A stretch of DNA of 64,000 bases from Enoplosus armatus (lineage: Eukaryota > Chordata > Actinopteri > Centrarchiformes > Enoplosidae). The stretch covers positions 28,885,554 to 28,949,553 of the forward strand of contig NC_092180.1 of NCBI RefSeq assembly GCF_043641665.1. Reading direction: 5' to 3'. Positions 60,701 through 64,000 of the stretch are shown here, piece by piece; the stretch's first letter is position 1, and each line of letters opens with the position of its first letter. The translations under genes and the position numbers were made by a program. The notes under the pieces were generated by a model. That model made no database searches. It was not told the origin of the DNA and worked only from the letters and a program-made list of their open reading frames with translations.

Positions 60701-63081
60701 AATGGGTGAGTGAGACTTAGCTGTAAAGTGTGAAGGTTGAAAAGCGCTATGTAAGTGAGATCATTTACCATTTACTTAACCACTGTTGGCCACATGAAAG
60801 TCCCACTTTAAGGTTGAGAAAATGATGGCTAAATTCTGAAGAAATAACAGTTTTCGCTTTATTAAAATGATGAGGTGCTGCAATGTTACAGTAGTGCACA
60901 TTAGTAGTATATACCCAATTTAAGCTGCATTGACTTTTTTCGAAGCAACATGTGACATATTGTCACTGTATAAAATTGTCACGGTGAATGTGTTCCCAAA
61001 CAATTTCACACCTCCAGCAGACAGAGTGCAACATTAGATTGTTTCTGGGAACTTGAAGTCCAATATTCACTGTTTTTGTCTCTACCAACTCCTGAGGGAA
61101 GTATCTGGTTCTTTAGCTGCTAACTGCTCCACTATGTTCACCAGCTAGTAGCTAAATTTAACTGTCTACTCGAAACTATGCTGATGAGAGTTGAGTTTGC
61201 GAGCTGTACAACCAAACAATGAGCTACAAGAGGCTAAAAATAGTTTACAGCTGCTTTAGACCAATTAATGGTTTTCATTTTTGTTACCTATCTAAGCCAA
61301 TGCTATGGGCTTATGGACATTCAACAGTCACATGCTACTGAGGTAAACGTTAAACTGTAGGTCTAACTATCTGAGCTACAGTTGATGAAATAGCCATTTA
61401 GCCAGTACTCACAATCTTCCTCTCATTAAACTCTCCACTGCTGTAGGTTGTGGCCATGATGGAGCTGCAGACCTCCAGGTACCAGGGCTTGTTTCCATTC
61501 TCTGTGGTGCTGGAGATGGAGATGGTGTAGATACTGCTGGTGTAACCATCACATGAACAGTGATCACCCTGCCGACCACCGTTACCTGACGCCCAGACAA
61601 AAATGGACCCCAGGCCTTTACGGCCCTGTGTGACAAATACATAGTGATGGGGTGCTGTGGTTCCACTCAAACATTAATCATACATACATAAGGCATAACA
61701 TAACTTTTCTTTGTGACAGATCGAACCTTCTTGATGCCTTGCTCAAAAGCCTGCTTAGTTAGCGGCCCTGGGCCATCCACTGTCTTGCCATCATCTTTTG
61801 GCCCCCAGCTGGCACTGTAGATGTCGATGTAGTCAGGTCGGATTCCCAGGGACTTGGCCTCTACTATATCAGTCACGTCGCCATCTAGCATCCGAATCCC
61901 TGTGTCCAAGGTAACATCAATCTCAATACATCAAACAAATTTCAAATGAAATTAATTTAAGTCACCCAGTAATCCTTGCATCTTCATGTGATTACACAGA
62001 GAATAGGTGTATAAGTAAAGGGCTAAAAATAATATTTTGCAGCTTAGAGCACAAATGTAGTGGGGTAGAAAGTAAACATTTTCCTGTATGGGAAGTTATG
62101 ATTGTAGTTACTTGATTTTACACACTAAGGGTTATTTCACATATGCTTTAACTACTCAACAGTAGTTGAGTATAGTAGTGTATATTATATAGTAGTGTAT
62201 AGTTAGCACCATCCTGGTCCAGCTCACACCTTAAACAGTTGTTTACAGGTTAATGCAACACTAATTTCAGTGGTGAAGTTCTTGCCCACCCCTGCAGAGA
62301 CCTGAGGTTCTATTGTTGGTAGTCGAACACCACTTACAATAAGGTAGAAATTGCATCTTTGTATGATTTGCTTTTCTAAGCATCGAAAAAGACTATTTTA
62401 ATCATGCAGAAAAGAACTGGCTAAGAGATTGTTTCGTTTCTTCTATGGCTATTAGTATTATAAGTATTCTCATACCTGAGTCAGTAACATTTGAGAGCTG
62501 ATGCAGCTCAGCGTTATAACCAAACCAATGGTGCAATCAAGCAAACTGACCTTCCCTTTGAGCTAATTGCTAACGTCAACATAGTAACATGCTCACAATA
62601 ACAATGACACAATGATAATATTTACCATGTTCATCTTAGTTTAGCATGTTACAGTAGTTTGCAAGTGCTTGGCCATAAACCATAGTACTGGGCACATTTG
62701 ACGTGATGAATAGTAAGACCAACAAAGTCATTATCATTCATTGTCTGGGAACCATGAATATCTATACCAAACTTTGTGCCAATCTATGTAGTTACTGGAT
62801 TACTGGTGGTGGTGCTAGAAGAAAAGACCAACTGACATTGCCATCCCCAGAGCCAAACTGCTGGTGTGGCTAAAAAGCCATTTTAGGGTAGTGACTCAAA
62901 CGTGACAAAGTAATAAAATAATGAGTAGAGTAAAAAAACTTTAAACCTACATTGACTCTTGCAAGTGTAGCGAAAAGGACAGAGAACTCTACCTCCAATG
63001 TGAGCATTGTAGGCTATCCCAACAATGCAATGGGAGTTATTGGCCACTGCTGCAACTTCACCTGCACACCGAGTTCCATGT
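27299..63081 (-). CDS. Proprotein convertase PACE4 (pcsk6), 3' part, 16 exons, 5' end outside window
   Basis: Secreted Ca2+-dependent serine endoprotease of the subtilisin/kexin family that cleaves proproteins after paired basic residues in the secretory pathway and, for PACE4, at the cell surface and matrix. Exons (high to low): 62993-63081, 61727-61899, 61413-61625, 56593-56693, 47771-47874, 47392-47509, 40191-40379, 37617-37753, 37346-37507, 34940-35042, 32860-33056, 30572-30659, 30380-30483, 30010-30139, 29566-29678, 27299-27396. All junctions have GT/AG and fit in phase, giving about 705 residues. Catalytic His (RHGTRCAGE), oxyanion Asn (WASGNGG) and Ser ([10 protein letters not shown]) are present; the Asp exon is upstream. 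A P domain with RRGDL, an acidic linker, a Cys-rich domain and a PLAC end follow. The PLAC end (FCCRTC) and the [12 protein letters not shown] exon favour PCSK6 over PCSK5. No inactivating change seen. Confidence 0.93.
27825..27955 (-). mobile_element. L2 3' end fragment
   Basis: Minus-strand copy of the terminal roughly 130 bp of the L2 3' UTR with an AATTCAATTTAATT tail. 5' truncated. In the last pcsk6 intron. Confidence 0.85.
27961..28216 (-). mobile_element. tRNA-derived SINE-like element
   Basis: Inverse of the element at 60527-60783. Read on the minus strand it has a head GGTGCAGTGGTTAGCACTGT and a B-box-like GTTTGATCCC, then the CTTGAGCAAGACACTGAACC body and an AGTGAGATCATTTACCATTC-like end. 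Two copies in opposite orientation support a mobile SINE. Confidence 0.7.
29566..29678 (-). CDS. pcsk6 last Cys-rich repeat exon
   Basis: 113 bp. [38 protein letters not shown]. Acceptor CTCTCCAG, donor GTGAGC. The last Cys belongs to the C-terminal PLAC set. Too short for a long open frame; found by phase and homology. Confidence 0.9.
30010..30139 (-). CDS. pcsk6 Cys-rich domain exon
   Basis: 130 bp. [43 protein letters not shown]. Matches the PACE4 pattern VGPG-EEC ... GLPHK-C. Acceptor TTCCCCAG, donor GTACGT. Confidence 0.92.
30380..30483 (-). CDS. pcsk6 Cys-rich domain exon
   Basis: 104 bp. [35 protein letters not shown]. Too short to stand out as a single open frame but phased with both neighbours. 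Acceptor TTATAG, donor GTCAGT. Confidence 0.9.
30572..30659 (-). CDS. pcsk6 Cys-rich domain exon
   Basis: 88 bp. [28 protein letters not shown]. The acceptor chosen is ATGCCAG; the next AG downstream (GATCAG) would break the frame. Donor GTATGT. Confidence 0.9.
31154..32132. mobile_element. Foldback/MITE DNA element, hAT-like (8-bp TSD)
   Basis: 979 bp. The left end GGTAACATTTTATATTAA and the reversed right end GGTAACACTTTATATTAAGG start inverted repeats of roughly 290 bp (31154-31450 and 31840-32132) that stay alignable through AAGCACTTATTAATGCCTTA and AACTCTTAGTTAATAG. AATATTTC flanks both ends (31146-31153 and 32133-32140), an 8-bp target duplication as made by hAT transposases. No transposase inside. 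Lies in a pcsk6 intron. Confidence 0.8.
32680..32775. repeat. SINE-like short fragment
   Basis: TTGGGCAAGACACTGAAC and GTGACTGCGTGAATGAA resemble the body of the SINE at 60527-60783. Too short to place precisely. Confidence 0.4.
32860..33056 (-). CDS. pcsk6 Cys-rich domain exon
   Basis: 197 bp. [57 protein letters not shown]. Furin-like CxxC repeats that in PACE4 bind heparan sulfate at the cell surface and matrix. Acceptor GTGTGTAG, donor GTAAGT. Confidence 0.92.
34090..34300 (+). pseudogene. LINE reverse transcriptase fragment
   Basis: The plus strand encodes a segment with [13 protein letters not shown] followed by a degraded form of the YRPVALT block. This fits the start of a Rex1-like RT domain. 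No longer open frame. Confidence 0.45.
34490..34745 (+). pseudogene. Rex1-like LINE ORF2 start fragment
   Basis: [20 protein letters not shown] followed by NKMDEL is the typical N-terminal endonuclease start of Rex1-like ORF2 ([12 protein letters not shown]). Breaks off after about 60 codons. It lies just upstream of a pcsk6 exon on the other strand. Confidence 0.65.
34940..35042 (-). CDS. pcsk6 first Cys-rich domain exon
   Basis: 103 bp. [20 protein letters not shown] followed by [15 protein letters not shown]. Matches the PACE4 start of the furin-like Cys repeats. The acceptor (ATCAAG) has a poor pyrimidine tract, but it is the only upstream AG that fits the phase from the preceding exon. 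Upstream in the same open frame lies a [10 protein letters not shown] stretch judged intronic. Donor GTAAGA. Confidence 0.85.
35290..35603 (+). mobile_element. 5'-truncated L2-type LINE end, second family
   Basis: Encodes the C-terminal end of an RT protein ([20 protein letters not shown], then PVFKAFN) followed by a 3' UTR ending CTTTATAAATAAATTGGATT. The ATTGG tail differs from the ATTGA tail of the main L2 family here. Confidence 0.65.
35873..37293 (-). mobile_element. Tc1-like transposon with degraded transposase
   Basis: Ends CAGTAGGGTCCAAAAATCTG and, inverted at the right, CAGTGGAGTCCAAATGTCTG, directly flanked by TA on both sides (35871-35872 and 37294-37295). Inside, 36839-36660 on the minus strand encodes the transposase C-terminus with [20 protein letters not shown], holding the third catalytic acidic residue. 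The N-terminal and catalytic parts are missing, and about 550 bp (35990-36540) look foreign. Non-autonomous. Confidence 0.8.
37346..37507 (-). CDS. pcsk6 end of P domain and acidic linker
   Basis: 162 bp. [20 protein letters not shown] closes the P domain, then [20 protein letters not shown] and EEEDEYNG, a strongly acidic linker (13 Glu/Asp within about 20 residues) before the Cys-rich domain. Donor GTGAGA. Confidence 0.9.
37617..37753 (-). CDS. pcsk6 P domain exon ([12 protein letters not shown])
   Basis: 137 bp. [38 protein letters not shown] and LRNPEVLG. Closer in wording to PCSK6 than to PCSK5 (SNEGF, TVH). Donor GTAAGG. Confidence 0.93.
37754..38235. other. Intron stretch, nothing recognised
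   Basis: Part of the pcsk6 intron between 37753 and 40191. Short TACA repeat at about 38029-38046. No family features. Confidence 0.6.
38240..38704 (+). mobile_element. LTR-like sequence (probable Gypsy solo LTR)
   Basis: TATATTTAGTCTGCG promoter-like region, an AATAAAACC polyadenylation-like signal at about 38611, then TTGCATTTGGGTCC and an end in CCAGCCGTGACA, like the ends of the LTRs at 19021-19496 and 25731-26507. The 5' boundary and target duplication are not clear. ORFs over it are accidental. Confidence 0.55.
38705..40190. other. Intron stretch, nothing recognised
   Basis: Unremarkable AT-rich intron sequence before the RRGDL exon. No open frame with family features. Confidence 0.6.
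40191..40379 (-). CDS. pcsk6 P domain exon with RRGDL motif
   Basis: 189 bp. [55 protein letters not shown] is the conserved P-domain motif needed for folding and sorting in the family. NSS is a possible glycosylation site. Donor GTGAGA. Confidence 0.94.
40497..40835 (+). mobile_element. Rex1-like LINE 3' UTR fragment
   Basis: Closely matches the reverse complement of 16080-16320 (for example GAAGATGTATAAATGATTAA and GTCCAGTGGTGGCCATAG). It ends at the Tc1-like element that follows, without the GATTCT tail, so the Tc1 element may have landed in it. Confidence 0.75.
40839..42260 (+). mobile_element. Tc1/mariner-like transposon with nearly complete transposase
   Basis: Left end CAGTGCTTAACAAATGTATT after TA (40837-40838). 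The transposase gene follows from 41264. The right inverted repeat is not found within the next 200 bp, so the right border is uncertain and this end may be deleted. Confidence 0.8.
41264..42250 (+). pseudogene. Tc1-like transposase, DD38E spacing, frameshifted
   Basis: An ATG at 41264 begins [18 protein letters not shown] (N-terminal helix-turn-helix), then a frameshift near 41340. From 41364 a 250-codon frame holds a GRGRKRK basic/AT-hook-like stretch, a second DNA-binding part ([12 protein letters not shown]), [11 protein letters not shown] (first Asp), [10 protein letters not shown] (second Asp) and [16 protein letters not shown] (Glu). I count 38 residues between the second Asp and the Glu, not 34. 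A stop at 42114-42116 follows WDL, and a later frameshift hides the usual C-terminal [10 protein letters not shown]. Inactive as it stands. Confidence 0.85.
42261..42780. other. Intron stretch, nothing recognised
   Basis: No gene or repeat family recognised between the Tc1-like element and the next L2 copy. Confidence 0.55.
42781..44166 (+). mobile_element. 5'-truncated L2-like LINE
   Basis: Starts inside the RT coding region (CTCCAAGCATGCCTTAAGG), runs through the C-terminal part with a 6-T run at 43021 where the main copy has 7, then the 3' UTR and a short ATTGAATTGAA tail. Several small deletions; no intact frame. Confidence 0.88.
44175..46257 (-). pseudogene. L1-like LINE ORF2 remnant
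   Basis: Minus strand, from high to low: [16 protein letters not shown] (RT start, about 46180), a [11 protein letters not shown] and QGCPL region (about 45800), then near 44690 [14 protein letters not shown] and [12 protein letters not shown], and near 44480-44230 the C-terminal [16 protein letters not shown]. These are the hallmarks of L1-group ORF2 in fish. Many stops. The middle contains an inverted duplication (see separate entry). Confidence 0.7.
44903..45408. repeat. Inverted duplication inside the L1-like remnant
   Basis: 44903-45006 and 45301-45408 are inverted copies of each other: GTATGGACAACTTTGTCACC on one side and GGTGACAAAGTTGTCCATAC on the other, perfect over that stretch, with a few mismatches elsewhere. 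The spacer is about 295 bp. Confidence 0.8.
46313..46370 (+). repeat. TC then TG microsatellite
   Basis: A CT run followed by a GT run. Explains the Ser/Leu-rich open frames there. Confidence 0.95.
46440..46925 (+). mobile_element. LTR-like sequence
   Basis: TATAAAAGACCGGC promoter-like box at about 46482, an AATAAATCATTG signal at about 46850, then TGTCTGCATTTTGGGGTCC. The composition and order resemble fish Gypsy LTRs. Ends not resolved. Confidence 0.45.
46926..47391. other. Intron stretch, nothing recognised
   Basis: No gene or repeat family recognised next to the P-domain border exon. Confidence 0.55.
47392..47509 (-). CDS. pcsk6 exon: catalytic domain to P domain border
   Basis: 118 bp. 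Starts inside Val and reads [20 protein letters not shown], then [11 protein letters not shown], the start of the P domain. Acceptor TTTTCTCAAAG, donor GTGAGG. Confidence 0.92.
47771..47874 (-). CDS. pcsk6 end of catalytic domain exon
   Basis: 104 bp. Reads [34 protein letters not shown]. This is the last helix region of the subtilisin fold. Acceptor TTTTCTATAG, donor GTACAC. It lies more than 8 kb from the upstream exon because of L2 and LINE insertions. Confidence 0.92.
47950..48594 (+). mobile_element. LTR-like sequence invaded by a LINE tail
   Basis: CAGACTCTGCTATTTAAACC promoter-like box, TCAAATAAATACC signal near 48518 and a TTGCACCGGTTCCCTGCCTC 3' part. Interrupted by the LINE 3' end at 48284-48442. 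Boundaries uncertain. Confidence 0.45.
48284..48442 (+). mobile_element. Rex1-like LINE 3' terminus
   Basis: AT-rich stretch, then CAAATTCCTTGTAATGTATG, GGCAATAAACAG and a GATTCT tandem tail. TCTGATAC stands on both sides (48276-48283 and 48443-48450), an 8-bp target duplication, partly overlapping the tail motif. Confidence 0.7.
48757..48790 (+). repeat. GT microsatellite
   Basis: Run of about 15 GT units, with GTGAGTGTGT at the end. Confidence 0.95.
49000..49152. repeat. SINE-like fragment
   Basis: GGGTTCAAGGTCTTGCCCAA and a GAGCCACAGCCGCC end, similar in plan to the inverse of the SINE at 60527. Not matched in detail. Confidence 0.4.
49200..49560 (+). pseudogene. Rex1-like RT C-terminal fragment
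   Basis: [55 protein letters not shown]. This is the end of a Rex1-like ORF2 protein. Its N-terminal part is missing. Confidence 0.7.
49595..50045 (-). pseudogene. Rex1-like RT middle fragment, opposite strand
   Basis: On the minus strand: SSAFNTIQP (RT block A variant, about 50030), a broken VPQG-like block, [18 protein letters not shown] catalytic block in mixed frames. It faces the 49200-49560 fragment, so two parts of one domain lie in opposite orientation. Confidence 0.65.
50058..53680 (-). mobile_element. L2-like LINE, long but internally deleted
   Basis: Runs from the ATTGA tail at 50058 to a 5' UTR part near 53680 that lacks the first about 80 bp of the copy at 2634. ORF1 pieces at 53424-52764 (CxxC pairs, VGEND block), ORF2 endonuclease at 52568-51657, RT reduced. 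Missing: most of the RT core and a segment between LMLS and FNSHVKQ. Contains an extra roughly 80-bp insert at about 50872-50955 shared with the copy at 54420. Confidence 0.88.
53681..54419. other. Spacer between two inverted L2 copies
   Basis: AT-rich, no gene recognised. Confidence 0.55.
54420..56430 (+). mobile_element. 5'-truncated L2-like LINE with nested insert
   Basis: Starts at the end of the endonuclease/RT linker, contains RT motifs with frameshifts ([15 protein letters not shown] degraded to DADDI), the roughly 80-bp insert at about 55298-55378 and a complete 3' UTR with TC run and tail. It shares the [11 protein letters not shown] deletion junction with the copy at 50058. Confidence 0.88.
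56593..56693 (-). CDS. pcsk6 exon with catalytic Ser
   Basis: 101 bp. [20 protein letters not shown] followed by [13 protein letters not shown]. The Ser in GTSVSAP is the nucleophile. Acceptor CCTTGCAG, donor GTCAGT; the final AA joins the C of the next exon to make Asn. Confidence 0.93.
56900..58073. other. Intron stretch, little recognised
   Basis: 57060-57180 ends in GTGCTATACAAAAAGATTTG, like a LINE 3' terminus, but too degraded to assign. Otherwise nothing seen. Confidence 0.45.
58074..60447 (-). mobile_element. L2-like LINE, 5' truncated and internally deleted
   Basis: Tail at 58074-58105, GA-rich microsatellite at 58290-58400, degraded RT, then linker and the end of the endonuclease region ([12 protein letters not shown] equivalent) at 60447. 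Several deletions in the RT core (near 59780 and 59980). A GTCATTACTGCTGAGGGT duplication lies at 60121-60155. Confidence 0.88.
60527..60783 (+). mobile_element. tRNA-derived SINE-like element
   Basis: Head GGCGCAGTGGTTAGCACTGT, B-box-like GGTTCAATCCC about 60 bp later, body with CTTGAGCAAGACACTGAACC, end GAGATCATTTACCATTTA. An internal Pol III promoter is implied by the A- and B-box-like motifs. Second copy inverted at 27961-28216. Confidence 0.7.
60784..61412. other. Intron stretch, nothing recognised
   Basis: No gene or repeat family recognised beside the oxyanion-Asn exon. Confidence 0.55.
61413..61625 (-). CDS. pcsk6 catalytic domain exon with oxyanion Asn
   Basis: 213 bp, exactly 71 codons, phase 0 at both ends. 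Reads [17 protein letters not shown], where Asn after SG is the oxyanion-hole residue (Asp in PC2), then [36 protein letters not shown]. Donor GTGAGT. Confidence 0.94.
61727..61899 (-). CDS. pcsk6 catalytic domain exon (SASWGP)
   Basis: 173 bp. Reads [39 protein letters not shown] and ends EQGIKK. Substrate-pocket and Ca2+-site region of the catalytic domain. Acceptor is ACACAG. The donor is AAG followed by GTTCGA, a weak site, but it keeps phase 0 with the next exon and matches the family's exon border (IKK/GR). Confidence 0.92.
61900..62992. other. Intron stretch, nothing recognised
   Basis: Intron between the SASWGP exon and the catalytic His exon. No features seen. Confidence 0.6.
62993..63081 (-). 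CDS. pcsk6 exon with catalytic His
   Basis: 89 bp between CATGTAG acceptor and GTAGAG donor. Begins inside an Arg codon and reads [18 protein letters not shown]. The His is the second member of the Asp-His-Ser triad; the sequence is nearly invariant in furin-like convertases. NNS is a possible glycosylation sequon. First exon of the gene inside the window. Confidence 0.93.
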
Positions 63082-64000
63082 CTACATGAAAACAGAGAGC
63101 AAACACAGAAATTACAACTTGACATACAGCTGTGATCTGTTTCAATGTTCAAGGCCGATTGCTGTAAAGCTTTCTCAGAGGCACATCTGAAATAAAATAA
63201 CTTACAATATCATTTTATATATCATTATAAGATATGTCATCACACCACGTGCCGAGAGCTTCTTTACAGGCTCAGCAGGAGAATCATTATTCAGAGGCTG
63301 ACACATTCCCTTTCTTTACTAGTCCTCCTTTTATAGAAAGTTAACACACAGATGCTAAGCTTTAGGCTACCCTTCAGTGCCTACAGATAATGGAAACATA
63401 TTGGAAAACAACGAACAAAAAACATTGATTGCCTTATCTCCATTCAGCGTTATCAGCCATTCTACTCTCACATGCATCAAGCATCACCGTTATGAATTTT
63501 CGACTCCCTCTGTGAAGCCAATATATAGAGGACAGAGAATATGGTGACCATCCTAAAACTCATGCCATCACTTTCTAACGTTCACTGCGTTCCAGAAATT
63601 GTCTATGTTCAACTGTCCATTTTCCATCATGCCATCTGATAAGGTCCAGAGAGGCCACATTAGCTGTCATGTAAAAGTTTACAAGGTTGTATACAAAATT
63701 ACAAGAGTAATTTATTCAACTTTGGGTTAGATGTTTCTGTGATCACAGGCACAAACGCACTATGGAGACTGCTCCTGGTGGATTTCTCCTTGTATGATCA
63801 TTCATGCAAAATGGTAAGTCTAGAAAGATGTCGTCAGTTTTTCATTCCTTCGGGACTGACATCAAATTCTCATTTATTGTTAATATTTTAGGTTACTTTT
63901 GCTCACAAAGTTTATGGTAGCTCTGCTGTAAAAAAGAGGAGGGTTTGCATATAATCATAATCTGCGGGATGTGGGCGTGAAAGTTACAAAAACAGTTTGA
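63082..64000. other. pcsk6 intron upstream of the His exon
   Basis: No further exon recognised. The exon with the catalytic Asp must lie beyond 64000. Confidence 0.6.

Noticed and set aside
27299..63081. Assignment of the convertase to pcsk5 or furin
   Set aside because: Furin lacks the long Cys-rich part and PLAC end. The [24 protein letters not shown] and final FCCRTC segments fit PCSK6 better than PCSK5. Residual doubt remains for fish paralogues.

Overview
The window looks like ray-finned fish (teleost) nuclear DNA. It carries one vertebrate-type, intron-rich gene inside a dense mix of fish-typical transposons: L2/Maui-like, Rex1-like and L1-like LINEs, Ty3/Gypsy and BEL/Pao remnants, Tc1-like elements, a hAT-like foldback element and a tRNA-derived SINE. 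The only host gene I can support is the 3' part of a proprotein convertase on the minus strand. It is best read as pcsk6 (PACE4), from the exon with the catalytic His (62993-63081) to the stop codon (27299-27301). Sixteen exons can be joined in phase, giving 2,119 coding bases or about 705 residues plus stop. The exons for the signal peptide, prodomain and catalytic Asp lie beyond 64000.

Layout. 1-13735 is a minisatellite-like array of 29/30-bp and 59-bp subunits arranged in higher-order repeats. It is interrupted by a 200-base assembly gap (192-391) and by one nearly complete L2-type LINE (2634-7580) that inserted in the array, left a target-site duplication and kept the array in register. 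13736-17490 holds two minus-strand fragments of a Rex1/CR1-like LINE, separated by a diverged inverted version of the same satellite. 17495-27298 is intergenic: Gypsy integrase debris, an irregular tandem repeat, two LTRs with clean 5-bp target duplications, an L2 copy, short telomere-like tracts and a BEL/Pao end. From 27299 on, everything is pcsk6 exon or intron, and the introns are filled with transposons.

How the gene works. The encoded part holds the second half of the subtilisin-like catalytic domain (His, oxyanion Asn, Ser), the P domain with its RRGDL motif, an acidic linker, the cysteine-rich furin-like repeats and a C-terminal PLAC domain. This is the layout of a secreted, matrix-bound PACE4.

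The least ordinary parts are the nested satellite structure, the inverted satellite block, a foldback element with roughly 290-bp inverted repeats and an 8-bp duplication, a Tc1-type transposase with DD38E spacing, and two inverted L2 copies that share the same internal insertion and deletion. I found no evidence of a wholly new gene system. Family names for repeats are recognition calls without database support.
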